Assembly (NCBI GenBank): GCA_035041965.1
Contig: JAPYMA010001215.1
Location: forward strand, 112,289-176,288
Length of the DNA stretch: 64,000 bases
Direction of reading: 5' to 3'
From: Anisakis pegreffii
Lineage: Eukaryota > Nematoda > Chromadorea > Rhabditida > Anisakidae
The notes beneath the pieces were generated by a model, which made no database searches, was not told where the DNA came from, and saw only the letters and a program-made list of their open reading frames with translations. The translations under genes were made by a program, and so were the position numbers. Positions 39,401 to 53,175 of this stretch are shown here, in pieces (the first letter of the stretch is position 1; every line of letters starts with the position of its first letter).

Positions 39401-42400
39401 AATATTCTAGATTAGATGATGTGATTCAACGACAACATCAATTAATAACAAAGTCTATTATTGTATCTCAATAATATTCTCAGAAAGACAAAAATGCGAA
39501 TGGAACTCAAAATTGAATATCCGAAAAACCGAATGATTCAAACAATACGATTCGAAATGCGTCTGTCAGAATGCTTTTAAGATCGAGCATTGTTTTCAAT
39601 GAGTTCCATCGAGTAAATGAAGTAAATTTCCAGCCTCCGTCACCACTTCATGGGTACAATTCAAGAAAAAAAGAGATGTGATCACACATACCTGTTGCCA
39701 ATTACTGTACATACTCAATTTGGGTGTTTGTTCAACGAACATAGGTTGTGGCTTGTTCAGACAAGCAAACGTTTCGGTGGTGATGTTGCGAAGACGACTG
39801 CGTCGAGGCACGATATCGTTGCGAGTCGTCGACGCATCGTTTAACGTCAAAATATACGGCTTCTCTGTGTCGCAACTGGTGCTACTACTCTGCAACTTAA
39901 AGCATTTGTTCAATTCGCACCGGATCATTGCACGATACTTCGTCAAATTGCCTGTCAAAACAACCAATTGCGTTTGCTTTTTGAATGTGAAATCAGCATC
40001 TTTCGTATGCGCTTTCATCACTTTTCATGCGCGTTTATGCCTCAAGTCACCTCGACATTATCCTGCCTTAGTTCAAATCTCGTACCTTAGCCTATTTCTT
40101 TCCCAGATAAATATCAACAGCGCATCATCAGTAATAAATTTCACACAGAGTATGAACATAATCAGCTATTTTTCGCTATTCAAATAGTTATCATTGCTGT
40201 GTCGTTCTATTATCATTATTATTAATAGATGTGCAGAGAAGAGGCGTTTATGGTGATCAAAAATGACACATGAAAAAAACGAGATGTTGTCATGAAGCGA
40301 ATAATGTTGACGACTTGAAGAAGAAGAAGTGAACAAACAACAGAATGAAGAAGAGAAAGGAAATGCAATTGAATGGAATGTGAACAGAATGACGGATAAA
40401 ATGCATTTCTGCAAAAAATACTCAATAAGACAGAATTTTTCCGCATGTTTCAAACGTCAGTGAAACGCAATTTTTCAACGTTTCAAAACTTTCATGATGA
40501 TGATACTGCGTTGCATGCCCACTGTATTATGATGGAGTATGCGCTCGAATGCTCACTCAAAGAAAACCTTTCGCTCATTCATCACTGTCTTTTTTCTTCC
40601 GGCTTATTTCATCATTTCTGTTTAAAAGTCAATCAAACGACTGACATTTTTCTCGTCTAAAAATGATGAATCAAAAATGCTAATTGTAAGTGAGGTGAGT
40701 AGATGAGCGCATGAATAGAGCGAAGGCACTCGCAAATAGTATGCGAGAGAACATGTGAAATGTTCGAAGCGTGCAATGCCATCTGCGAAAAAAAACCATT
40801 CAAGTTTATTTTTCGTCAATGCATTCACACTTTTCATTGCTTATCGGAGAATCATCTCAAAAATGCTCTCGCTATGAATGCGTTACTATTATTAGCGATA
40901 CTTCAATCGATCGATGAAATAAATATCTGATTATGATCGCAAACAATCCAACACTACTAATCGTATTCAATCGAAAAATCAAATTTAATCATCAAACAAT
41001 CATTTGTCACAAAATTATCATACCAACCAAAAATAAACTTTCCCAGTCGTATGATCACGAAATTCTTCGACAAAAATAGTCAGTGTGTTAAGATTTTTGA
41101 TTCAATACCAGCAGTGAACGGTGTTAAATGCAAACATACACGTAAGAACAACTGACGATGAAAAAAAGAAGGCAATATGGCATTTGAATATGCCAACGGG
41201 CAGTGTGATGAATAACAAAATGAGGTGGTGCCCTCAATAAGTACGTTATCAACAGTAATAAAAGAATGCTAACAACAAACGTACCGTAACCGACGACACA
41301 GGATGCGCTTGCTTCTGGGAACGTTCAATTATATCGGAAGTGGTCAGAAGTGCTTGTCCGAACGAGAACTGCGGATGTTTTATGGATGGTTGATTCGTAG
41401 AAATGGTAACGCTCAGTTGATGTGTTGCATTACTACTGCTGTTCAGTGAATTTATATTACTACTCAGATGAGCATTATTATGCCGCGATACCGTTGCTCT
41501 TAGGCTTTCGGTCGAATTCAACGACACCGATGGCTCGCTTTTAATCTCCTGAATATACATTCAATGCATGCATGCAATTTTCATTTAGCGCATGAAAATG
41601 ACATAAAATGTTAGCGCGTTCTTTAGTCTTTTCATAAAATTCGATCAAATTCATCATGAATCACTAAAATATGTAATCGCTATTTCACATTTCTCATTGC
41701 GAAATTATTTCAAGTTTTAGGAACAATCAATTCGATAAATTACTGCTGATGCTTTCACAATCGTTAGTATTTTGATAATTTTAACTGATGAAATATTATC
41801 CATTAAAATTGTCAAAATATTAACCAATATGATAATACTGATTAATATTTTGACAAGTTGAATTGATAATATTTCATCAACAATCTTGAAACAATTTAAA
41901 ATTGAAACGGATATTCAAACAATACAAAGTTTGCAGATATATTGATGAGAAATAAGTACCAATTTAGGTGCTTTACTAGTCGATGCCTGCGGCACTTCAT
42001 CGTTACGATGCTCAATCGCCGCCAACAAGCGTCTCTTGAGAGGGTGACGATTCTCGAATGAAACCACTGGAGATGCGGTTAATTGCTTTCGAACTGGCAT
42101 ATCAGTAGCGCTTTTATTATTGTTACTATTATTATTATTACTATTATTTGAAGGTGTGTTCGAAGTTGAATTGTTATTCGTCATATTTAGTGTGCTGTTT
42201 GTGGATGTTGAATCAACTATTGGCTGGTGTTGTTTTGGAGACTGATTACGTTGTTGTTGTTGTTGTTGTTGTTGTTGTTGCTGTTGCAACTGAGTTTGGA
42301 GCACTTCAGCTCGCCTGAATTCGGCGGTTCACTTGGCAAATTTGCAAATCACATCTGCTTGTGATTAAGTTGGAAAAAAACTCATTTTTTGCACGTTCTC

Positions 42401-45400
42401 AGGTTTTTTGAATTCAAGAAAACAACTGATTACTATTCATTAATTAATGAATATGACACGCGATTTATTTCAATATTCATTCAGCCGACTACACTATTCA
42501 TTAAGTTCATCGCAAACAAAAGTTTCGTTCATCTCAAACGGTGAGTGTTCAGGTGTTCTTCCTCTGTGAAATTGCTATTTGATGTTGATGGAAATCAAAT
42601 GACGATTGCACCGAATGCTGCACTCACCTACTGCACCGAATCTCGTGCGCATCCAGCGCGGCATCGTTTGGGAATTTCAATTGACAATAATTACAAATGG
42701 AACACTTTTCGGGTGCTCGCAGTACGGGTTGTCCGTTGGTCAGAGAACCGCCAACGGACAGTGAACGAACGGCGAACGGTGATGGCGAATCGTAGAACGA
42801 TTGACTTCGAGTGCACGCAACTCGTTGTTCACGATTACTCGCTGTAAAATCAACCAACTATAATCGCCCCTCAACAATTCGCTTCTATTGTGATTTCGCG
42901 CTATCGTTTACTGCCATTTTCAGTTCTATTTCAATGAACAACGTATTCACATCTTAACGCATCAACAAACCACTGAATATTATTTCTTTCAAATACTTTT
43001 CATATTGTAACGCGCATCAACTAAATAAATGAGTAGTCGTCACATTTCAACTTTAGAAACGCGTCAATAAATCAATTGAAAACTGAATAAGTCAACCGCA
43101 AACATGCTTGACTGAACTTTTCGTAAACCTGATAATACATATTAGTGAACACTTCATGAAAATGCTGCGACTAAACACCATAGTCGTTCTCAATGCCTCT
43201 TTTATGATTAGCACAAATAGAATGATGGATGGCTCTTTGGGAGGTAGCAAATTAATTGAAAAGTGAGATGTTGTTTGCGTTACAAACAAAAAAGTGACAA
43301 ACCTGGTGAAACACTTTGACGTTGGATGAGCACATTATCGAGCTGCTGCTCAATTGACGACTGCGGTCCAACTTGTCGATGATACGGACGTCGCTTAAGG
43401 AGGCCTGGATTTTGCTCGAGAATCGCTTCATTTTCGCTGATCAGTCGCGAGATATGCTCCTTTACGGACTCTGGACTCGTCAGCGGGCCAATATTACGAT
43501 TATCCGCAGTCAACACTTGCGAACTTCCTAAGATCAACCAATATATTCATGAAAGTCGGTTGAGAACAAGGTTCAAATTTAACAGTTTCACTCCAATCAC
43601 TCATGACCGAAAAGAATCAAATCCGATAGCTAATTCAGCGAATATCTCGGCGATGAATAAACTTTCCACGATACTCGCCACTGCTTCGTACTGATCAAGA
43701 AAATAAATGCTCTCACAAGTGCAGTTGCTAGAAATTGCTGAAGTGAAGTTTTTAACACATAACACTCATGACAAAGACGAAAAGAAATCTACCAAAGCAG
43801 ATGCAAAAAACAAAGAAATTCGAAATTATCACTGAACATGAACACCAGAGATTCAGAATGCATGATAGTGACTGGATGCAAAGGCGGATGACAATTCGAC
43901 AAACAAACACATGCAAGGAAATTTATTGCACTGACCTAATCGCATTCACACTGAATGATATGCTTGCTTCTCATTAGAGTATTAATTTCGTTTGAAATCA
44001 CTCGAGTGACAGATTCAGATTCAGAGTGAGGACGATTGCAAAGGGAGGAACATATTCAGAGCCACGAAGAAAACTCGAACCTGGTTGATACAACCTCTCA
44101 TGTACTGAATTCCGAACCATTTGTTCGGCTAGAATTGTTTCAACATTTTTTTGGTTTTGTTGCTGTTGTTGTTGCTGCTGCTGCTGGTGAGCAGTTTGTG
44201 CTGTTATTCCACTGGCTACTGGAAAATGAAATCGGATCAGCAAAATTTGCTTTTGCACCCACAATTAGCAAAAATGCCAAAAATTTCTCATTCTCAGATG
44301 CTTTACTGAAAAGAAAGTTGACAATTGGAATGCCAGACAAACAGCTCAATGCACAGTGCCACAAAGAAATTCCGTCTAAAAACGAGCAGCAAACCTTCGC
44401 ATAAATCGCACAACAAATTCACTGCAATCGCTCACTATTTCCAATTAACGCTCAGTTCAAATCGCTCACTTTTTGATGACTGTATTAGCACGCATTCACG
44501 AGTTTTTGTGTGATTCAAAAAATGATTCACGATAATTGCGGTGTTAGTGCAAAGTGGATCGAAAAATAATGAGACGAACGAATGAGCAAATAAATGAGAT
44601 AACCACACAAAATGTTTCTCCACAATGTTCAGTTCTAGTTGCATAGAAATACTCCATTTGGAGAGTTTCACTAACGACAGTTCAACGAAATAAAACAACA
44701 GCAATAATGAGGCTAATAACAATAATGCATTAGATCTAATAACCTTGAGATGTGGACTGCTGAACGACGTGATTGACTGGATTGATTTGTTGTTGTTGTT
44801 GCTGCTGTTGTTGCAAGAGGGCAGCCAGTTGTTGATAATACGCAAGTGGATTCAGTAGCTGCGCCAGTGCCTGCATCTGAATTTGCATATTTCACTCTGA
44901 TACCCTCAATAATTCAAACAAATAAGCGCTCATCATCAAGATTTAATCTCACTGCTTCCAACTGTCCAAAATTCCTGCAAGAACATTCCAAGGCTGATTT
45001 CTACAAATTCACTAGCAATTTCTGAAAAAGAATCTTTGAAAGTGCTTCCACAGACGGAAGCTGCACACTTCCACACGGATAAACATGTGTATAATAACGA
45101 CTTCACAAGCTTTATGAGTAATATGACGATGACAAATAACGAAATTTGATGTTCACATTTCGGTATTTGTCATTTCCATATTACTCATAAACACCAGACT
45201 AATGGTGACGTATTGCGCGCAGTACCATATATCAGAATCAAAAACATATGCTAATCATCAAAGCAACATCGCTGAATGTCAGATTGTTTTCATGACAGAA
45301 TGACGTTTATGTAATAGAATCGGCAGTGAACATCATCAGTTGGAAGTAAATATATTGTTAACATATCAAAATATGGTGATGATGCATTCAATCTGTTCGT

Positions 45401-48400
45401 CGTCCGGATTACCACCATTCATATGGATGAATTAGCGAATACATTTCACACAATTTGGAATTCTATCAATTTGGAATTTTTGCACGAGAATTCATAATTT
45501 ACTTTGATTCGTGATTTCAGTCGAACAAAGAGAAAGATATTAATCAAAATCGCATTCAGTAAGATGAACGATTGATTCTCAGTGAGGATGATCTTCCTGC
45601 TTCGTTGCGACGAATCATTTCCAGTAAATTCATTGGTGATAAGATTTTTTTGATGACATTAACAGCACTTTCACCGGAATTGTTTGACACAACGCTCATT
45701 GGTGTGTCAGCAAGTGCCGGCTTCAAATTTGAAACTCTCACAGACATTTCAAATGATCGTTGAACAACTAAAGAAACGTGGTTAGTGACGCGAATTCATT
45801 TGCGTCACTAACCACGTTTCTTTAGTAAAAAACGCTGAATCTGCTCTATGATGATAGGCATGCTTTGAACGGCTTTTTGCAATCATTAAATAAATCAAGA
45901 CTCTAAAATTAACTCAATACGTTCATTCAGAGAATTAATTAACTGCTTTCTTTTCATATATTCCACCTTTCAATCGAACCGAAACAGATAAATGAAACGA
46001 TGCATGTTGAAAATCAATTTCATGACGTCAAACATCTAGTATTCTGTGTTAAAATGTTCATTTAAAGTCCAAAAATATGTCTGCCTAGAAAAAAACGACC
46101 ACAATAAATTTCTATTAATTTTTCATGAGATTCAATTTGAAGAACGTTTAAAATACTAGTAGGTGGGAACTGAAAAACCTCAAAAGCAGCAAATTCAGTT
46201 TCAACCGAGTGAAAGGATTTATAATTGAACAACAATATTCAGTGTAAAATTAGCTTGATACGATGATGCTTTCTTTGATTTTGACATCAATACGAACGTG
46301 GATGGAGTCATTCTGACTGAGCTACCTGCTGAAATGATGGCGTGGAATTGGTTTTATGCGTTTGTTGAAGCCTCCTTTTACTAATGTGAGCAACGAGAAT
46401 GCTATGAACAAACCGCAATATAGCAAAACTATGCAAACAAGAGGATATCGCTAAAAAACGACATAAAACATTTCCATGATTTTATAAATAAACGAAGTCG
46501 AGTTGCATTAAAAATGTCACATATTTACGTAACCCATCGCAATTTGACGAACAATTCATTCTTTTATTTACTTTTTTCTCCATTTCATCGAATTCCTCTG
46601 ATTTGTTTGTTTCGCATGTAAGGTATCGCGAAAGGAAATCGAGTAAAATCCCTTCAAAAATCACCAAATTGTGTGACTAATAATTATCGCTCGATTTGTC
46701 ATTTTTGTTTCTTTGATTCGTCTAATCAGAATTTGTGAGAGAAACTTTCTTCGCAAGGTTACTAAGAATTATGGATGCGCAGAGATTCACTGAATGTCAT
46801 CAATAACTACTCAATGTATTCATTACTCAGCACACCATCAAAACATTTATCAGAATGTCAAGTCACCAGCTGTCAGGTGATAATAAATGAGCATGACGAC
46901 TATGAATCAGCCCATTGCACGGTATTTGATGTTAACACTCTACCATACGATATTTCATATTTGCTGTGCCGTAGAACGTAAGCGAATGAATTTTGGTTTG
47001 ACGAATGCGTAAAAACAGAAAAGTAGACATTATGGAACTTGTTGTGTTGTGAGAAAACCATCAGCAGGTATCCGTACCGATTTTATTATGAATACAGCAA
47101 AATGGTGCGTAACCAGAGCATGATATCCTCGCAAACAGATATAAATCAAGAACAGAGGATATAAACACTGGCTTGAAGCTATTCACCCGTTTTCTCCAAA
47201 TTAACTCTTATTTATGAGCTAACATTCCAATCAATCAATCAATCAATCAATTCACTTCATCATCACAAACTCAAATAAAAATGCCACTGGACTGAACGAA
47301 TGAAAAATATTCGAAATGAATTGCATAGTCATGAAGCAAATTCGAATAAGTCACCTTTAAAACCTCTGAATGACTGAATGAAGTGATAAAACAAAGCAAA
47401 CAAAAAAACCACAAACAAATCATCCAATCAAATAACCTGTTGTTGTTGTTGCTGTGGATTTTGCAAAAGCAATTGATTGATGGTGAGTTGTCCTTGTGCT
47501 GCAATTAGTGCTTGTGCTGCATTGGCGATTGCGAATGCTTGTTGCTGGGGTTGAGCTGCTTGGGTTGCTTGTGATACGCTTGGATTGCACACTTGTAGAA
47601 GGGACGATGATGTTTGTTGTTGCTGTTGTTGTTGAGTGTTCGCAACCGCAATGTTCTGTAGTAGTTGTGAGTGCGCAGTTGCGTTCGAGAGTAACTGCTG
47701 GTAAAGGGCATGCACCGGGTTCTGTGCTGCCGCACTGGCCACTGCAGCCAGCTGTGCTAAACCTCCACCGTTGCTATTGCTTAAATGTTGCTGTACACTT
47801 CTTGGTGACACCGAACGTCCATCCTGAATTAGTACACACTATTGTTCACCTTATTCGTCTCATTTCGGCACTCAATTTTGCACACCTTTATTATACACAT
47901 GCTGGCTGGCTTGCTTGCTTCAGCAGTCAGCTCGTTCACGTGCAAACTAATCGTGACTTAGTCGCTTCCGGCTTGTTCCATTAGCATTTCTCTGCTTTAT
48001 TATCAGTTCAAATGATATGAGACTGTGTAGGCTTATGCCTGAATGCTCTGAAGCAGATTCGAGAATTCAATGAATTATCGTCCGTGTAAACTATATGATC
48101 AACTGATAGTGAGACACCCTAAAGGACCTGTTTTTTTTTTTTGTTGACAAACTCTCAATTATTTAAAACAGATTCTTCATGGATAATAAATTCAGTTTGA
48201 AGTTAGTGAAAAAGTGAGAAAGATTTTATGATATGAGACGAATCGATGAACTTCTTCAACTTGATGGATGAACAACAGTAGCATCAACAGCACTGTCATC
48301 AAATTAATTCAGTGATGAAATCGTTCGACGAATAAAATGAATGCATTTTCAGTTAATTTACAACAATTATTCATCGCAATACCACGCGAATTATCACCAA

Positions 48401-49138
48401 ATGCATATGACATGAAATGAAATGAAATGAAACGCAACGACGAAAATTTGTCAATCGAATAAAACGCACTCAAAATAGCATCGAATGCGAGCGAATCTCA
48501 TAAAGTGTTCATTCTCCATCAAATTCTGCTTCTGTTGTGACTAGATAAGCATATATCGTCGAAAATTTCAAAGTATTTAATAAACAATCTTCATACAATA
48601 TTTCAGACATTTCAGGCACACTCCACTATTCAGTTGAAAATGTTAGACGCTATCAATACGCACTGCCTTATGCGCAAGCATTCTGATTTAATCTTATGAC
48701 GATACATTAACAGAACAAGGCTTTCAGAACGGTTCATACCGAAATCGCACCAAACATCTCTGAAGCACAGCTCATTTGTTATGCATCGCAATTTTGTTTG
48801 TAGAGTGGCCAAATGAGAGCATCGAAACTATAAGAAGCAGCTGCGATGAAATCAACATGTGAGGATTGCAAACTGAATGAACCAGGTGCAGAATGAAATG
48901 CGTACAATTTCGGAATTATGATAAAAGGAACGTATTAACAAGATGACAAGAGAAGAACAGATCGGGTTAATCGGATAAGAAATGGATCTGAAAAAAAAAA
49001 GATGAAAGTGCAAACAGCGTTCAAGAAACAAACCTGTGAACGTAAAGGGGAAGTACCGGTAGGAATGTTTGCAGTGGCAGAATGAGCGTTGTTACCAGCC
49101 CCACCAACGCCTCCTCCACCTGATACGAATGCCATATC
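31798..49138 (-). CDS. sma-9: SMA-9/Schnurri-type zinc-finger transcription cofactor
   Basis: Twenty-six exons give about 1812 aa: 49034-49138, 47437-47823, 44744-44876, 44081-44218, 43303-43527, 42628-42841, 41960-42314, 41285-41548, 39692-39976, 39262-39390, 38520-38944, 38159-38377, 37624-37848, 37360-37436, 37040-37266, 36738-36929, 36233-36464, 35805-35981, 35181-35464, 34861-34995, 33711-33792, 33311-33477, 33047-33197, 32556-32811, 32313-32415 and 31798-32049. The N-terminus is Q-rich. One C2HC and nine C2H2 fingers follow. The pair near 940-990 ([14 protein letters not shown] and [14 protein letters not shown]) is the Schnurri/HIVEP hallmark. In C. elegans SMA-9 acts with Smads in BMP-like control of body size. 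Weak points: the acceptor at 39976, the donor at 35804 and the start (ATG at 49135 or 49168, or exons further upstream). Confidence 0.85.
37624..38377 (-). other. sma-9: Schnurri signature zinc-finger pair, two exons
   Basis: The finger C-D-R-C...K-K-H-L-K lies at the end of exon 38159-38377 and its last His comes from the next exon, so the intron cuts inside the H-x3-H part of the first finger. The second finger (C-A-E-C-N-F-S-F...H-L-Q-S-K-S-H) follows after a T-D-I-R-P-F linker. An acidic Ser/Asp/Glu-rich stretch comes next, as in Schnurri proteins. This is the strongest evidence for the gene's identity. Confidence 0.9.
41786..41879. repeat. Imperfect 38-bp inverted repeat in sma-9 intron
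   Basis: Arms 41786-41823 and 41842-41879 pair with about five mismatches around an 18-nt loop. The element lies in the intron between exons 41285-41548 and 41960-42314 and is AT-rich. It looks like a foldback or MITE remnant. Confidence 0.6.
42248..42290 (-). repeat. CAA/CAG repeat encoding polyglutamine in sma-9
   Basis: A GTT run on the plus strand encodes about 12 to 13 Gln after L-Q-T-Q-L in the exon 41960-42314. Shorter Q runs occur in the exons at 47437-47823, 44744-44876, 44081-44218 and 35181-35464, so Gln enrichment is a feature of the whole N-terminal half. Confidence 0.8.
45111..45191. repeat. Hairpin with 35-nt arms in sma-9 intron
   Basis: Arms 45111-45145 and 45157-45191 are reverse complements except for four positions, around an 11-nt loop. 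Total length (81 nt) and a nearly paired stem are similar to a microRNA precursor. It lies in the long intron 44877-47436. Confidence 0.65.
45767..45826. repeat. Perfect 25-bp inverted repeat in sma-9 intron
   Basis: Arms 45767-45791 and 45802-45826 match exactly around a 10-nt loop containing an EcoRI site. It is 0.6 kb from the other hairpin in the same intron. Confidence 0.8.
47229..47250. repeat. Short (AATC)n microsatellite
   Basis: Five to six copies of aatc in the sma-9 intron just downstream of exon 47437-47823. No function is indicated. Confidence 0.7.
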
Positions 49139-49168
49139 CTGGAATTCAATGCGGTTTTTAAGAGTCAT

Positions 49169-52100
49169 TCTTTATCAATCGATTTTTGACACATTATCGA
49201 TAACGAGTGCTGTGAACGAACGAAATGATCCACATGTTTAAGTTCACTGGAATCATTTTCAATCGTACTGAATCGTCGAGAAACGACCGAACTTGTTTTA
49301 CAATGCACTTATGTACATCTACCTAATACATGAAGTTACAACGTTAGCATGATAGAATGCACTGATTTACATATATAAAATACAACAACGCAATACTTAT
49401 GTCGAGTAAACTACATTAAAACATCTCCAAAAAAAAAAGAAATGAGCTTTCAGAAAGACACAACTACGGAAGGCGTATTCTGACGAAGAGCATTAAACAC
49501 GATCAATAACACCCGCTGAACAGTTAATTATTGAACATCGACAACATGAAACGATTCCTGGAATTCAACAATCTTTGAAACGCCTCTCGAAAAATTATTC
49601 CGAGGAATAATTATTCCACAGGAAAAATCGTCAGTATTGAACGTTAGAAAGAAAGAAACCAGACTGAGCAGAAACGAGAGAACTCAGAAGAAACGAAACG
49701 CAACTGAAATAGTAACTAAAAACGGATTTCAGACGAATGATTATGCGAAACAAAAAATGTGGGTAATTTCGAGCTGTAAACTTGTGAGAATGTGCTTTAA
49801 AAATTGCCAAAAGCAACGGAATATGGCAATTGCAGACGACGGGAACGCAATCTGAGAAGTTTCACAGATAAACAGTAAAGAATGTTTAGATTCGTGAGAA
49901 TCTGAGGTACATTCAGTTTGAAATATTCATTTCGTGTGAAAATTGTGTTAGTTGATGAACAGGAAACACTGAACGAGAGTGCAGTCGGAAGGCAATATGC
50001 TTCATTTATTTTGAACCTCAACTTAGTCATATAGCGGCATAAATGAAGGCTTATATGTGAATCACCAACGGTGACCGTTTCCGAACCGTATTCTGATCAT
50101 TATGCAACATCTGATAACACCGATGAAACAACTAGTGTTGCAAGCTTGAGACAGCCAAATGCTGAAGTGGATGCCGAGTTAACCCCAAAAACCTGAGTCA
50201 CCCCAGACGAAATGCAATTTAGTCGACAGATTGAGGGAACTCGAGGAAACAAACAAAAAAAAAGGTTTCCGTGGTTCGACGCAGAATCCTCCGATACGTT
50301 CGACAGTCATTAGGCGTTATTCATTTTCTGTACTCTCGTGGTTGGCGTAGACTTCGAGCTTTTGTTAACGTCACATGAAACTGATGATGTTCCGTGCATT
50401 TTACTTTACTAAGTCGGCTCATCGTATCGATACAATTTAATCAAATAAACTTTCAATTATCAACACAACTTTACTCTCTCAAATGATTTCTGATGATAAT
50501 CAAGAAGTAAAAAACACTCGTAAACTTTGATGTGCCCTAATCAAACGAACACATCAACGACCGTTTCGAGGTGACGTTCACATTCAGCGCTTCGAATGAC
50601 ACTCGCACATTTCATTCGTTACGATAGCACTTCGCATGACTCAACATCACCGAATAATCATTCGGTTGTGTTCAATGATAATCGTTTCGTGATATTCAGA
50701 AGAACACACGAAACATATCTCGATTGCACCTTCCAGTGTGCTACAAACTTCATCACTGTAATTTGACAAACACAACACTGTTGTCAGCAATCTCACGGCG
50801 GTAACTGCTGAGCAATACCGATTAGTAATCCATCCCACTTACTCTCGAAAAAAATGGTGACGATGAACGCAATTACACCCTCAATGAGTAATAATTGCAA
50901 TAGTGAACAGCACTGCTTTCTCCGTCGAATTCAACCAAATGCAAAAAATGATGAACGAACGAACACAACAACAACAAGCTTCAACCTAAGCAAATGCACC
51001 ACCATACGCAACGATATATTCTGACTTTGATTAAAAATGCACTATTCGTGAGGAAGTCTTTGTGTATGCACCATTTCAAATACAAACACTGAAATGTCTT
51101 TTGAAATACTGAAGTACAACTGCTGAGGACATTGCACATCACTGATAACACTATCAAAAAAGAGTAATGGCCTGGAAGAACTTAATAGACTCAACCGAAA
51201 GCGAATAAAAATCTATCATTTTATATCCCAGTGACAAAATGCGGATAAAGCAATCGCTCTGCACGAACGAATATTTCTGACTCATAATGAGGCAGATTTT
51301 CGTTCGGTTAACTCAACCGAGAATTCATCAAAAAGCATTTCAGCACAAGTAAAGAATGACTGTGAGAACGTGGCACACACACATCAAACGGCCCTCGTGA
51401 GAGTCGCAATGGACACCGCTGAAGATGATACTTTGATATGACGTAGGTTGAGCGGAGAAACGAAATAGATGATGAATCGCGAGCGAGGTGAATATGAACT
51501 TGTAAGGAACAAACAAAAAAAAAGATGAAACGAAGCAAAATTCGATGAATAGTTGAGAAAATGTGCTATTTGGGATGACGAGAAAGATGAGATATAAGAA
51601 GGTTAATGTGAAAAATGATGAAAAAATTTTGAAGAGCTGAATAAAGGTGATGGAACACAGCAGATTGTATGATGACCGATAAGATAATGATGGTTGGTGA
51701 TGATTTTAACTGTGGATAGCGCGCAGCATATTAGAAAAAAAGGAAGTTACATTTGAAGAGAACACCGATTGATTCGTCGCAACTTCCTTGCGTGACGTGA
51801 CGACGATTCATAAGTAAGAGTACTGATGATTAATAGATCGTCGCATTTCAACATAACTCAACTATATTATGGAATTGCTTTATTAAAATATCCACGTAAA
51901 AACAGATATCGAAATCGACGACGGACACGACACATCACAAAATTGCACACTAATTTCAGCATCAGAACTATTCCATTCATGCGGTCAACTGAGCAAACTG
52001 AACGCTTTAGGTTATCATACGGAAAGCGAGTGGCAGAAAATGCGATCATTCAGAAGGCAGCAAAAAACTTCGAACAATTCTCAGGTGAAACACATGAAAC

Positions 52101-53000
52101 GAAAAAAAGCATTCCATTAAACATCGAGTAGTTCTCCGAACAAAGACAGCATTTTTTTCAGGCCAAGATTCAATAGAGTAATGAATCGAAGCAACAATTG
52201 AATGGTCTCACTCTCCATGACAACACAATCATCACACCATATCAATTCACGATAAAGTATCGTTACTCTCTTCAAGTTCACCGCCAAATTAACTTTGGAA
52301 TTATCCTACACGGCAGAATGCATGACTTCCTTACTTCTGAGACATACTTCCTTAAAAGTGTTCGCTACTTATTGATGCGTGTGGTATTAATGAGGATGGC
52401 AGTTTACCGTGTAAAATTTAGATTCCGCCTTCAAAATTCAGAATCGAACGTGTTCAAAGAAACACATTCATTGCTCCTCAGAACGTTAAGTTCACGTGGC
52501 AAATTGAACGCACAAAGAGATTAAAGAACATCCTTTCGATTGCACTGAATTTCATTGATAATTATACAGCCTGGAAATGCTTTGTGCGCAGCTACGTACG
52601 ACAGAATGTACTCTGAATAAATGAGTGAATTACACTCTTTTGAGCGATTTCAGAATGACTCACTCATAACTTGTCTTCATTTTAAAAAAAAGAACTGGTG
52701 GGTGTTCTTTTTTTCAGATAGCAACTGAAATAAATTCAGTGCGACATAAGGAAAAGTTATAGTGACGAGGAATTAAAACAATTACTTCAATTGTGCGGAT
52801 GATTTCATTGGGAAGTTACGTGAGATTGGAATGAACCAGACTAATCATAAGGGTCAATTAGTGCAGTGTGATCGGTTCGCGATAATATTATATTGTAATA
52901 TTCGAATGAAACACACAACTGTGGATATTTTGATTTGCTGATGATGAGGCTTTTTCACATCGAGCATACACACACAGCATATGTGGTATTTTAAAGAATT
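49169..53000. other. Upstream region of sma-9, proximal part
   Basis: No coding exon is supported. The ORFs are short, overlap on both strands and lack family motifs. It may hold the proximal promoter, 5' leader exons or an intron of sma-9 (transcribed leftward). Confidence 0.4.
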
Positions 53001-53141
53001 TGTAATCGAAGCAAATAAATATTTTGCACCATCGATCATTCGCCTTGTGTGCCAATGAAGACGGCTGGCTGGCTTTGCGAGGCGCCACTATTCCTCCGTC
53101 TTTGTGGATCGATGGATCTCTTTTATTATTTTACTATCATC

Positions 53142-53143
<2 letters not shown>

Positions 53144-53175
<32 letters not shown>
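53144..53175. repeat. (TTA)n microsatellite
   Basis: About ten to eleven uninterrupted tta units followed by ttg. It creates a false poly-Tyr ORF. Confidence 0.9.

Noticed and set aside
47496..47984. 162-codon plus-strand hydrophobic ORF
   Set aside because: It lies opposite the Q/A-rich sma-9 exon. Antisense of CAG/CAA and GCN codons yields long Leu/Val/Cys-rich open frames.
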